Below, piece after piece: positions 9,670 through 19,809 of a stretch of DNA of 64,000 nucleotides (within the stretch, counting starts at the first letter, position 1; the number at the start of each line of letters is the position of its first letter). The stretch covers positions 2,418,001 through 2,482,000 of the forward strand of contig JAHEWK010000006.1 in NCBI GenBank assembly GCA_020740775.1, read 5' to 3'. Both the position numbers and the translations under genes were made by a program. The stretch is from Ilyonectria destructans. Its lineage: Eukaryota; Ascomycota; Sordariomycetes; Hypocreales; Nectriaceae. The notes under the pieces were generated by a model, which saw nothing but the letters and a program-made list of their open reading frames with translations, had not been told where the DNA came from and did not search any database.

Positions 9670-12600
9670 TCCGGTCGGGGATAACGGAGTGGTTGATTAT
9701 ACCCCCAAGTCCTGTAAACACCGTCTAGCCCTACTGCAATTAGGCTCATTCAGTCATCCGGCGAGGAGTAATTCTCGCATTGGCCCCATAGAATATGCGG
9801 TAGTCTGTCGGTAGAGTGAGTTAGCCTGCATTGGTAATCCTATTTTCGGTGTTGTATCCCACCGAGCAGGGCGAGGACAGGTGGAGGTTTTGATTCGATA
9901 CCGAAGTCGGCCGAAAGACGCCATCCTGAGATATTATTGTAACCTAGCTTCACTGCTTATGGCTAGATCATCGCCGTGAGATGGACGGTTGATATCCTCG
10001 ATCCAGACAAGGGTGGTGAGGGGATGCTACCCTATACATAGCGCTCGATGTCGGTCGGGGAGCAGTACATCAACCCCCAGACAACTTCACAATGGCGAGC
10101 AGCTACAGCCCAAGCCAATGTGACATGATGTGTTATTTCATGTCTCCTTTGTTGATTTGGTGGTACATTATCATATGACAAGTCAGGCTTGGTGGCTTTC
10201 CTAGGGTGGACTTGTCACCTTCGACGAGCATAAGACGCACTTGCAACAACGTGGGCAGTAGATTTTACTTCGCAAGCGGTAGGATAGTTCACCGCATGGA
10301 TTTGTCCGATTGATCTACTCCTTGTCATGATCGGTTCTGTCTTGTAAGCAACCCCATTGACGTTCCTTGTTCCTCGCAATTACCACCATGACCAAATCTG
10401 CTTACTTGAAGGAGCTCTCACTAAGATGACGTTCATACATGGTTCAGTCCCCCGTACATACACAATGCGATCTGGGATAAGCAATCGATGGAATAGTGAC
10501 ATTTCCTGCGCTTGTTGACATTCACAATTGGCCAGACTTAGACTGCAGTGTTGAATGAGGTGGGAGATGCGGCAATTGATTGGTTAACCATGTTAATGCA
10601 CGTTGTGAGACAAAAGATTGGCGCTTGCCCCGGATATTACGAACTAAAAATGGGGACCAAATCTCCGAACGCGAAAACCTGACCTGGTTCACCTTCTGTC
10701 TGAGCAAGGTGACTTCGCTGTAAGGGATATGAGAGTCAAGCAATGGAGTGCGGATGAGATCCGACACCCGAAGCCTCTAGAGGCTGGATCAGGATTCACA
10801 GGTGCAGCTATGAATACACATATGTCTTGCCAATGCGAGCGGTCCGTTAGGTTGGTGACTTAGACATGGTCAAGCCGCGCCGGTATTCACCCTCCCTCAT
10901 TATTGTGTGCGACAGGCTGCTGGGCGACACGGCCCGGACCAAACCTGACGGAACCCGGCCAAAGGGGATGGACGGCGTTGTCCTGATGCAAACTGCACCG
11001 AGACGCCGTCCGTACGAGACGGTCACCTGCGCAAAGACCTGTCAAAGCTTTCTCGGAGGTGCCCCCGCGCCGTGGGTGGTTCGGGGTAACGGGATGCAAC
11101 ATGCAAGTAACGGAGCTGAAGTAAACGCAATAAGAGCAGAGGCACGAACGAGACAACGAGAGTGGGAGGTGTTAAGTGGAAGCTTAAGCCTTGAGTCTGG
11201 AAGGAGAGACATCAATCACAGCACTGGCGCCACATGAATACGTGATAATGTTTAAGCTGGAGATAAACATGAGCTAGACTGTTGGAGATACGCAAGGCAG
11301 ACAGGCGGATTTGAAAGTCAAATATTCCCTCTCTGGAAGGCAATCACTTCATATATGATGCTAATTGAATATGCGAATGTTGTTGGTTGTCCAGCTGCTG
11401 GTTCGTCTTGTGGGGAGGGAGCTCAATGGTGTGTGATCTCCTCTTGTTGGCCGTGCTAGGGGATGCGGGATGGCACACCATATCACCATTTAGGGGGCCT
11501 AAGGGAGGGACGGGATCCCGAATAAGGAGGTGGATACGGCCGCACAGCAGCGTCTGTTTAGTGGGCATGAGAATCACCCCCCCGGCGACTACTCCAGGGG
11601 CTTGAGAGAGAGAATATCTGTTCTTGGCCGGGTCGGGTGGGCCGGGGGCGCGCTGGGGTGGACGAGGGGAGCAGGGAAGCGTGCGACTGGCAGCCTCCCG
11701 TGATTCGATCCGTGCCAGACGAGGCCTGATGGCAGATGAGGCATCAGGCGATGAGAGTTGAGGCGCTGTATTATGCGTGAAGGGAACCTGTATGATGGCA
11801 TTGGACACGGTACTGTGCTATAAGCTTGTATTTCGGGACGGGTTCCTCCGTGAACTGCCAGAGATGCTGCGCATGGGCAGATGGAGCCGCCGATTGGGGC
11901 TGGAATTCGATGGGCGGGCGGGCGCTAGCAACGTCTTGACTTCTCTGGTGCGGCTTGTAATAGCGCTTGTCGGTCTTCTCGCTTGGCCCCGACCGCCCCA
12001 ATGCCCTTGTAGGGAACGAGTGTCGTCTACTACGTAGTGAGATAGAGAGCCTCATGAGAGGCGTCGGCGGCTGGCGGTGAGAATGGGTCCATATTACCTT
12101 TCCGGTCCGTTGGGGGACGAGGACGAGCTCTGCACAAGGGTCTCCAGCTGGCAGATACGAATTCATTCAGCGATTGCGGCGTCGACGACGCATCCTGCAG
12201 CTGGACCCGCGCACGCCGTCGATCCATCTGCCTGTAAGGAGATTGAAATGTGCTGGCCAGGCCTTGCGTTGCAACACAATTCCCGGGGCATCCCCAGTTG
12301 GCCTGCCCGCTGTGATTCTGGGCTCAGGGCCCCGGCGGAAAGACTCGCGCCTGTTGTCGGGTGCCTAGCCCAGGTTTCCGTGGTACCTCCGCAGAGGCTG
12401 GGAGATTGCGCCCCGAGCGAGGTACCCCGGGCCTGCCGTTGGGGACTCCACCGGGGGCCGCCTCAGTGGACAGCGCCGAGTCAAGCGGCCGACTAGGGGG
12501 CTTCGACGGAAGCGCAGAAGGATGGATGGAGGATGGACAGGAGACGACGGACGTGGACAGTGCCATTATTAGCGGACGTCGAGCTGCATTTCATCTCATC

Positions 12601-12963
12601 CCATCCCCTCCTCATCCCCTCTCCATCCAGCTCAGGGCTCGATGTCCAGTTGATCCAGGGTGGTCCGTGACCAGAGGCGCATCTCGGCTCGGATTGCCCA
12701 TCCATGCAAATTTCTCAGCCGACCCAGAGATGCGACTTACCGGTTGAGTGTACTGGTTGAGCGGTGGACAGACAGAAATTGATCGAGGCGAGAGGCACAC
12801 TGAGCGGTGCATTGATTGCTTTTGGCGGAGCGTGAAGCAAGTGTCTGAGCCTCCGAGGTCCAACAAAACCATCGGCTCCTCGCGAGTCGTACGGGGCTCC
12901 ATCATCAACAAATCTACTTGCCCATGGGCCCTGGATGCAACCCCGTCTTCGGCTCTGGAAAGC

Positions 12964-13014
12964 AGGTACCTGGCGGCAAGATACCTGGCTGCCAGGTACC
13001 CGCCAAGCTTGGCG
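12964..13014. repeat. 15-nt tandem repeat with nested palindromes
   Basis: Three 15-nt units starting AGGTACC / AGATACC / AGGTACC occupy 12964-13008, the third partly diverged. Inside them TACCTGGC-T-GCCAGGTA (12982-12998) is a perfect inverted repeat, and CGCCAAGCTTGGCG (13001-13014) is a perfect palindrome. The element lies about 1.15 kb before the casein kinase start, probably in its promoter. Function unknown. Confidence 0.6.
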
Positions 13015-13541
13015 TCTGGATATGTGGAGGCGGTATAATTTTCCATGCGCACTGTGAAGGCCGACGTTGCATCGCCGGAACCCGCCAGCGGCTCAAACGG
13101 CGCGGCCGATGGCAGGCCAATGGGCCAAGAAAGGCAGGCGCCTCGGGCTAGAAGCACAGTGTGCATACGGCCATGTCTGTCGCCAAGTGCGCGGGCTGCG
13201 TGGCCCATGGACCCCAGCCTCTGCGACGTGCGGTACTTCCGAACAGGTACCGGCTAGCTCGCTGCAACCGGCCGTCCTCGTCCTGGAGCGGGTTGGCCTA
13301 GGCCCTGGGGCTGGTCAGCGGTGGCCTCTGCGTCCAGGCTCTCCACTGGCTGCTGGTCGCTGGCCCAGGCTACGGTGCCTAGGCGACCTTCCCTCTTCCC
13401 CTTTCCTCCATCCCATCTCTCCATCTCGCAAATCCGCCATCAGCCATCTTCATCCGCCTCTCGTCGACTTGCCCGGGGGCTCTGCTTCGACATCCTCCGA
13501 CTCGAATCGATTCGGCCGTCCTACCTGCTGAGCGTCTGCAG

Positions 13542-14050
13542 GTGAGTGAATCAAGAACACACGTCCCGTCCCATCCCCTTTCCCTGGAACTGCGTTGGCG
13601 TGCGGATCGAAGGTGGTGTGGTCCGAGGAGCCTAGATGCGTTGGGAGGTCACGATTCATCCTACTGTTGTTCGCCGCCGCCAGTTGTTGCTGCCCGGTGT
13701 TCGCTGGCGACCGCAGGCCTTCGCCTTGCTTCCGCCCTGCTTCTTCTGCCCGTTGCCAGCGTCTCTCCCCGAGCCTGGCCTATAGGGGCAAACAGTCGTG
13801 TCCGCGTCGTACATCTGCTTCCTGCGGCTGCGGCTGCGTCTGCATCTCGCCTGCACAGGCTTTTTGCCGCGCCCCCAAAAATACCACCCAACGCCCTGAG
13901 ACGCCTGGGCACCTCGCCTCATTCTCTCCCGTCCAACCGCACGCCACGCCACTCGTCCTGCTTGCGTTCCTCCCCTTTTCCCTCGAGTCATTGCAGAGTT
14001 CTATCCGTTTTCATCAGCGCTGACCGCCGTTTTCTTGACTTTGTTTACAG
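13542..14050 (+). other. Probable intron in the casein kinase 5' leader
   Basis: CAG|GTGAGT at 13542 and TTTACAG ending at 14050, with CTGAC near 14020 as branch site, form a 509-nt intron within a C/T-rich leader. It lies 114 bases before the start codon. This is inferred from splice signals only. Confidence 0.5.
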
Positions 14051-14164
14051 GCATCGATTTCCTCTTCCAGCCACCGCTTCCCCATCTCTGCATACCTCCC
14101 GAACTCCCGTCTCCCTGCCTACGCGTCTCCGAAGGTGGTCCTGCGGTGACCGCCCCACGCCGCC

Positions 14165-15643
14165 ATGGCTTCCAGCTCGTCCAACGTCGTCGGCGTCCAC
14201 TACAGGGTCGGCAAGAAGATTGGAGAGGGTTCATTTGGTGTCATTTTCGAAGGCACCAACCTGTTGAACAACCAGCAGGTTGCCATCAAATTCGTGAGTG
14301 CGCTCTAGCGCGCCGAACACCGACTTCGGCCCGTTCCATGTGCACTACTAACCATCGCCAACAGGAACCCCGAAAGAGTGATGCTCCTCAACTTCGAGAT
14401 GAGTACCGAACCTACAAGATTCTCGTCGGTTGCCGTAAGAATTCATCAATGCCTGCACAGCCTATCCTCGTGTGACTGACAATTGTCTCTAGCCGGCATT
14501 CCCAACGTTTACTACTTCGGACAGGAAGGCCTCCACAACATCCTGGTCATCGACCTCCTCGGCCCTTCGCTTGAGGACCTCTTCGACCACTGTGGTAGAC
14601 GCTTCTCCATCAAGACTGTCGTGATGGTTGCCAAGCAGATGCTCTCAAGGGTCCAGACCATCCACGAGAAGAACCTGATCTACCGCGACATCAAGCCCGA
14701 CAACTTCCTCATCGGCCGACCTGGCACTAAGGCATCTAGCGTCATCCACGTCGTCGACTTTGGCATGGCCAAGCAGTACCGTGATCCCAAGACGAAGCAA
14801 CACATTCCCTACCGCGAGCGAAAATCCCTTTCTGGAACTGCTCGTTACATGAGCATCAACACCCATTTGGGTCGTGAGCAATCCCGACGAGACGATCTTG
14901 AGGCCCTCGGCCACGTCTTCCTCTACTTCCTCCGCGGCGGTCTCCCCTGGCAAGGCCTGAAGGCTGCTACCAACAAGCAGAAGTACGAGAAGATTGGTGA
15001 GAAGAAGCAGACCACCGTTATCAAGGATCTGTGCGAAGGTTTCCCCGAGGAGTTCTCCAAGTACCTCACCTACGTTCGAAACCTCGGTTTCGAGGACACC
15101 CCCGACTACGATTACCTCCGAGAGCTCTTCACCCAGTCTCTCAAGAACACTGGCGAGGTAGAGGATGGCGAGTATGACTGGATGAAGATCTCGAAGGATT
15201 CGGGAAAGGGATGGGACTCCAAGAACCACAACGCGTACCTCCACAACCCAAACGTGCGCCCCGGGCCGTCTCAGATGGAGCTCCACAGCAACCGCCCCGG
15301 GAATACCACCTCTCACCAACAAGCACAAAACCTCACTGTCGGCCGTTTAAACGCCGCGCAACCCCCTCCTCCGTCTCCGATCAAGCAGATGGGCAAGCAG
15401 AGAGATCGGCCAAGCGCCCCCGGCGCCTTGTCGGCGCAGCGGAACGGAGCTGGGGGTCTCCGCGATATGGCTACCCCGACTGGCTCGACTCAAGCCCAGT
15501 TCCAGAACAGCGCGCAGAACCTGCCTCAGCCGAGGACCTCCCAGCAGGGCCCGGCGACCCAGCCAGTCCTGCAAAACGGTCGACCCGTTGATCCTCAGCC
15601 CACCGGCTTCCAGAAGCTCATGAAGACGCTCTGCTGTGGTTAG
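14165..15643 (+). CDS. Casein kinase I, plasma-membrane Yck1/2 type
   Basis: A Ser/Thr kinase that acts after acidic or phosphorylated residues. Exons 14165-14293, 14365-14434 and 14493-15643 give 449 residues. The glycine loop is [12 protein letters not shown], the ATP lysine is in VAIKF (residue 42), the catalytic loop is YRDIKPDNF (Asp132) and DFG is at 155-157; the CK1 signatures [20 protein letters not shown] and [15 protein letters not shown] follow. The C-terminal 130 residues are Gln/Pro-rich and end in TLCCG. Such a paired-cysteine end is palmitoylated in yeast Yck1/Yck2 and ties the kinase to the plasma membrane, where it controls endocytosis of transporters and nutrient signalling. 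This sets it apart from the nuclear Hrr25 type. The ATG has a CGCC context. The long, probably intron-bearing leader suggests complex regulation. Confidence 0.96.
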
Positions 15644-16637
15644 TTGCATCCTGACGGCTGTCGGGACTGTTTGTGTATCTATTGCTGTGGCATTTTGCCT
15701 CAGGATCTTTACGTTGATGGTAGCCCGACTCCAAGGAGGATCCCATACCCAGAGGAACGGTTGGGGGTGAAAGCCCAAATGGAACAGATTTGTCGTTTAA
15801 CGGAAGCACCTGAATGGCCGGATTGAGCAACTACAGTCTCATTCGGCAACAAGAGCTTTTGGGATCTTGAGCGGCGAGGGGAATCTCGAACGATAACACG
15901 GTCCTGGGATCTCCATCAGTCGACATCGGCCCACACCATCTACGTACTATAGAACCCCGGAACTGATGGGAGACGATATCCATTCACGGCCACCTTCAAC
16001 ATGGAGCAACACAACCAGATGGATACAGGTCTTGGAGTCGGGAAAGCTTTCCTTTTTATGTCTGGCATTCCATCACGAAATTATACTAAAACCAGTTTAA
16101 TCTTCCAGCGCAGCACGGCGCAAGGAGATGGAGCAGGGCAGCATTGGGTTTGGTTCGGTGTTATTTCCTCTCCTCTTTCTCATGATGCTGTCTATAATAC
16201 TGTCTTTCATCGCGTGCCCAGACGGAGTCATTGTGGCCTGGTGAGAGTGAGGGCTAGGTGAAGCGAAGGTCGTGTTGTGTTGGGTGTAGATGCAAGAAGC
16301 AGTCAGTGTGGGGATGGGTTCGGGAACGGTAGCTTGGTGATTTGTTTGTGAGATGAGATAGAGCACTATAGGGAGTTTTTTCGTCAGGTACAACTTGTAA
16401 TGGGAAAAAAGGCGTTGCCAATATTATCATCGCCCCATATTCTTTTTTAACGGCCACTCTCACTACGTATCATAACATTTATGTAACATTAGAAACGCCC
16501 CTCGAAAAGGGACGCCTATTCCAGAGACTCCCATCCTATCCTTGCCAGACCCTGCTGAATTGCTCTATCAACGCTAAAGGCCTACGACAATCCTCTTATG
16601 AACCAGGTGCATCAAGTCCAGCCCCAGAACGATTCCA
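15644..16637. other. Convergent 3' regions, no gene
   Basis: About 1 kb between the ends of the casein kinase and p24 genes. It should contain the 3' UTRs of both. I see no conserved reading frame or repeat. Confidence 0.5.
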
Positions 16638-17540
16638 TTAAGTCAGCTTTTGCTTAATGAAGAACGATCGGAGATGCGAAAGCTGCCAGGTGCAAGTAAT
16701 TCCCAGGACAACCATCTGGATAAGGATCCAGCGAATAACGCGGCCGTTGGTCGACTCGGATTGATCTCGGAACTCAGCCTCTCGCTCCTAGATGGGGTGA
16801 ACTGTGATTAGCATTGTACTTCTGACAGCTCATATGACATTCGATCTGGCCTTCAATCGCCGCTCCAGGACCGGCGTTTAAAAAGTCCACATCATGTGTG
16901 ATCACCAAATTGATAAGAATGGACGTGTACTTACTCGCTGGAAGACCTGCTCCCTTCGGATGTCGTTCAATCGAGCATTCAGGTCCTTGACACGTGTCGT
17001 GATGTCCTGGATTTTGTTCTTGTCGCTGCTTTCGATCTGGTTGGTCTCACCGATAACGAGGTCAAGCGTCAACTTGATACCGCCGTTCTGGTTCTTGGTC
17101 GACAGCCAGCCTGGGCGGCCGGAGGTCGATGAGGGGGTGAAGCAGACCTTGTGGTCACCAGAATCGGCGGCGGAGAAGGTGAAGCGGCCGGAGGCCTGGC
17201 CACGCTGGGAGACGACGCGGTGATCATTGTCGAAGATTTCCTGGTGGCGAGAGAATTAGCATTGCTTTGTGGGCAACTGGACGAGGTGCATTGGAGCTGA
17301 TCATGGCTGAGCAAAAGAAGGGATAGGTGTACATACATCGACGGAGATGTAGATGCTGATGCCGTCATGCTTTTGCCATCCTTGCGCTCGGTCGTCCCAC
17401 TCCTCTGCGGTATAGTGTCCAACAACCAAGGTGTCCTTGGGCAGTTCCTCGTAGAAGCACTTGGGAGTTACTCCATCGATGTAGAAGTATAGCGCGTTCG
17501 CAACTGCGCTGAGCGACAGGAGAGGGAGGAGGGACCTCAT
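16638..17540 (-). CDS. p24-family (EMP24/GOLD) cargo receptor of ER-Golgi vesicles
   Basis: Exons on the minus strand 17540-17337, 17240-16935 and 16787-16638 give 219 residues, the normal p24 size. Order: signal peptide ([13 protein letters not shown]), GOLD domain starting [19 protein letters not shown] with the two conserved cysteines (KCF and HKVCF), coiled coil, the [11 protein letters not shown] motif before the single membrane span ([17 protein letters not shown]), and a cytosolic tail SFFIKQKLT. The tail has the FF motif for COPII and a K-x-K-x-x retrieval signal for COPI. The sequence most resembles the alpha subfamily (yeast Erp1/5/6, TMED9). Such proteins cycle between ER and Golgi and select cargo including GPI proteins. 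It shares a 430-bp bidirectional promoter with SWC4. Confidence 0.93.
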
Positions 17541-17970
17541 TTTGGCGGGTTTGGGAAAACGGAAGTTGCGCTTATTGGTATGGGAAGCGGCGCTTTCAGC
17601 TGGCGCAATTGAAGCCCTCGTCCGTGTTGAGTGTCGTTCGTGGGAGATCCGTCGAGAAGGTCGTGTGTGAGGGTGCGAAGCACAGCTAGTCAATCTGGCG
17701 CTGGTAGCGAAGCTGCCACGTTCGAAAATCGGCTGTCAGGGGTGGAGTCACGTGGTGATAACGCCTTCCGGAATCGAACCTCAGCGCGTCCAACCTCGAT
17801 GACCTCAAATTTTCGTGTTGGCGAACTCAAACCAGCCTCAACCGGATGCGACTGAACGAATAACACCCTGATAGTCCGTCAAAATAAATATCAATCCGCC
17901 GAGAGCCTAATTTTGATGGTTCATGAGATGAAAACCGCGATTTAGCCACCCCCGACGACTGTTCGCCACC
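17541..17970. promoter_or_regulatory. Bidirectional promoter, p24 and SWC4 genes
   Basis: A 430-bp spacer between two divergent ATGs. On the minus strand GGTTCGATTCC (17782-17772) matches a tRNA B box, but no tRNA can be folded around it. No other element stands out. Confidence 0.55.
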
Positions 17971-19809
17971 ATGACATCCGACGTTCGCGACGTGCTCAAC
18001 CTCCCCGATGGGACTTCAGGCCCCCGACCTGCGAAGAAACAGAAGATTGCGGCGCCCAGGCCAAACCTGAAGGGCCTCGCGCGTGAGGTGCACAACCTGG
18101 GCGGCGACAACCCGATCGCGATCGTCCCCGAAACCACCCATTTCAAGAAGCGACGCTTCGCGAGTCGCAAGCCGGCTTCCCGATGGGAACTACGGAAATT
18201 TCGAAACTCTGCACGCGATGACCCAAGCTTGACCCTGCGACATTGGAGGCGGGTAGGCGAGAAGGCAGAAGGCGAGGCGCAGGAGCAGGCACCCGCGACG
18301 GCGGACGAGAATATTCAGCCTTCGAAGGACGAGATGGAGGATTCTGCCTTTGCGAAATATAATGTCCAGGTGTCGGTGCCCCAGTACAGTGAAGGCCAAT
18401 ATCAGCAATCACTGCAGAACAACGACTGGACGAAGGAGGAAACGGACTATTTGCTGGAACTGGCGCGTGACTTCGACCTACGATGGCCCTTGATATGGGA
18501 CCGATACGAATGGAATCCACCTGCTACGAACGGAGACATGAACGTCGATGGCGACGAGAGTAAGGCTATCGTGCCGGCGACACGATCCCGTTCGATGGAG
18601 GACCTGAAGGCGCGGTATTACGAGGTGGCATCCAAGATGATGGCTGCGCAGAAGCCCGCCCAGTACATGACGCAGCCCGAATTTGCGCTGCACGAACTGA
18701 TGGCGCACTTCAACCCACAGCAGGAGAGACTGAGGAAGGAGTTTGCACTCAACGCCCTAACTCGATCGCGCGAGGAAGCCCGAGAAGAGGAGTCGTTGTT
18801 GCTGGAGATCAAGAGGATCCTGGCACGCAGCGAACGTTTCAACGACGAGCGCCGGGAACTGTACAACCGCCTCGACTACCCCCGTGCAGACACAGACATC
18901 AACGTCTTCAAGTCTTCTGCTGGTCTCCAGAACCTCCTTCAGAACCTCATGAGTGCTGACAAGACCAAGAAGCGCAAGTCACTCATGCCGACCGAGGTGG
19001 CGAGCCCCTCAGCCCCCCCAGGCCCTCAACAAGTCGCCGCTGCCCAGGAGGCTGGACGACGCGAGAGCACTGTCACTTCAACAACTGGTCCTCGCGAGCC
19101 TGCTACCGCTGCCCCAACACCGACTTCCACTAGCAAGAAGGGTCAACAGGAGAAACCCGAGCGCCGGAAGCTTACCACCCAGGAGGAGGTGGTATATGGT
19201 GTTACGCATCACGACCGTCTGGGCTCTGGACCTACCTTCCGTACCGAGAAAATCAACAAGCTCTTCTCGCACAAGTCTAATCAGCAGCAACTACGCATCA
19301 CCAACGCACTCAACGAGCTGGATGTGCCTAACAAGTTGGCCATGCCTACCGCGGCAACAACTCATCAGTACGAGCTACTCCTTGGAGCTGTGAATAGCCT
19401 GCTCGACGCTCGCAAGGTGTCGGACAAGATTGATGCCGAAATCAAGATCGAGCAGGCTAAGAAGGCTGAGCGAGAAAAGGCACTGGCCCCCGCGGAATCC
19501 GGGCCTGAGACGAAGGAAGAGACGAAGGATGGTGAGAGGGATGACGACAAAGCTCCGGAGGCAGCCGATACATCCAAGGAAAAGTCGGAAGGGGATGAGG
19601 TCGCCACCGCCAACCCCGCCAGTGAGGCGGCCACCAAGGACGCAGCCGACTCGGCAGCCCCCACGAACGAAGCGTCAGAGACCTCGGCAAAGCCAGAAGA
19701 AGAGAACGGCGAGGCCGATAAAAACGGTCGGCCAGGAAGTAGTCACAAACGCAGCGCGAGTGTCCTCAGCGGGGCGAGTGACAAGAGCACGAAACGACAG
19801 AAAAAGTAG
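17971..19809 (+). CDS. swc4: SWR1/NuA4 complex subunit SWC4 (DMAP1 homologue)
   Basis: A single exon of 612 residues starting at an ATG in the strong context GCCACC. SWC4/Eaf2 is shared by the SWR1 complex, which places histone H2A.Z, and the NuA4 acetyltransferase. Marks seen: the N-terminal DVRDVLNLP motif of the family, the RRWR-like basic segment, the SANT/Myb-like fold around NNDWTKEETDYLLELARDFD...RWPLIWDRY, a central coiled coil (ARSERFNDERRELYNRLDYP) and the C-terminal domain with VTHHDRLGSGPTFRTEKINKLF and ELDVPNKLAMPT. The last 110 residues are a disordered Glu/Lys/Ala tail ending in basic, Lys-rich sequence, likely nuclear targeting. No intron is needed. Confidence 0.95.
   Translation: MTSDVRDVLNLPDGTSGPRPAKKQKIAAPRPNLKGLAREVHNLGGDNPIAIVPETTHFKKRRFASRKPASRWELRKFRNSARDDPSLTLRHWRRVGEKAEGEAQEQAPATADENIQPSKDEMEDSAFAKYNVQVSVPQYSEGQYQQSLQNNDWTKEETDYLLELARDFDLRWPLIWDRYEWNPPATNGDMNVDGDESKAIVPATRSRSMEDLKARYYEVASKMMAAQKPAQYMTQPEFALHELMAHFNPQQERLRKEFALNALTRSREEAREEESLLLEIKRILARSERFNDERRELYNRLDYPRADTDINVFKSSAGLQNLLQNLMSADKTKKRKSLMPTEVASPSAPPGPQQVAAAQEAGRRESTVTSTTGPREPATAAPTPTSTSKKGQQEKPERRKLTTQEEVVYGVTHHDRLGSGPTFRTEKINKLFSHKSNQQQLRITNALNELDVPNKLAMPTAATTHQYELLLGAVNSLLDARKVSDKIDAEIKIEQAKKAEREKALAPAESGPETKEETKDGERDDDKAPEAADTSKEKSEGDEVATANPASEAATKDAADSAAPTNEASETSAKPEEENGEADKNGRPGSSHKRSASVLSGASDKSTKRQKK

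Larger units (their letters stand above)
9366..14164. other. 4.8-kb intergenic region with casein kinase leader
   Basis: No coding region was recognised between the aldo-keto reductase start and the casein kinase start; the two are divergent. Its open frames are short or of low-complexity composition. The left part has direct AGCCGGTT repeats. The middle (about 9800-11400) is unremarkable and somewhat AT-richer. The right part (12300-13400) is rich in GGTACC-containing elements, and 13380-14164 is C/T-rich and looks like a long 5' leader with one intron. Confidence 0.5.

Noticed and set aside
10522..10767. 81-codon minus frame in the 9.4-14.2 kb gap
   Set aside because: Short, no recognisable motif, no support from splice signals or neighbours.
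14645..15328. 227-codon minus frame opposite the casein kinase
   Set aside because: Mirror of the strongly conserved kinase coding strand; Leu/Val-rich pattern expected of an antisense shadow.
17772..17782. Perfect tRNA B-box match GGTTCGATTCC on the minus strand
   Set aside because: The surrounding bases do not form a T-stem or acceptor stem, and no A box lies at the right distance.
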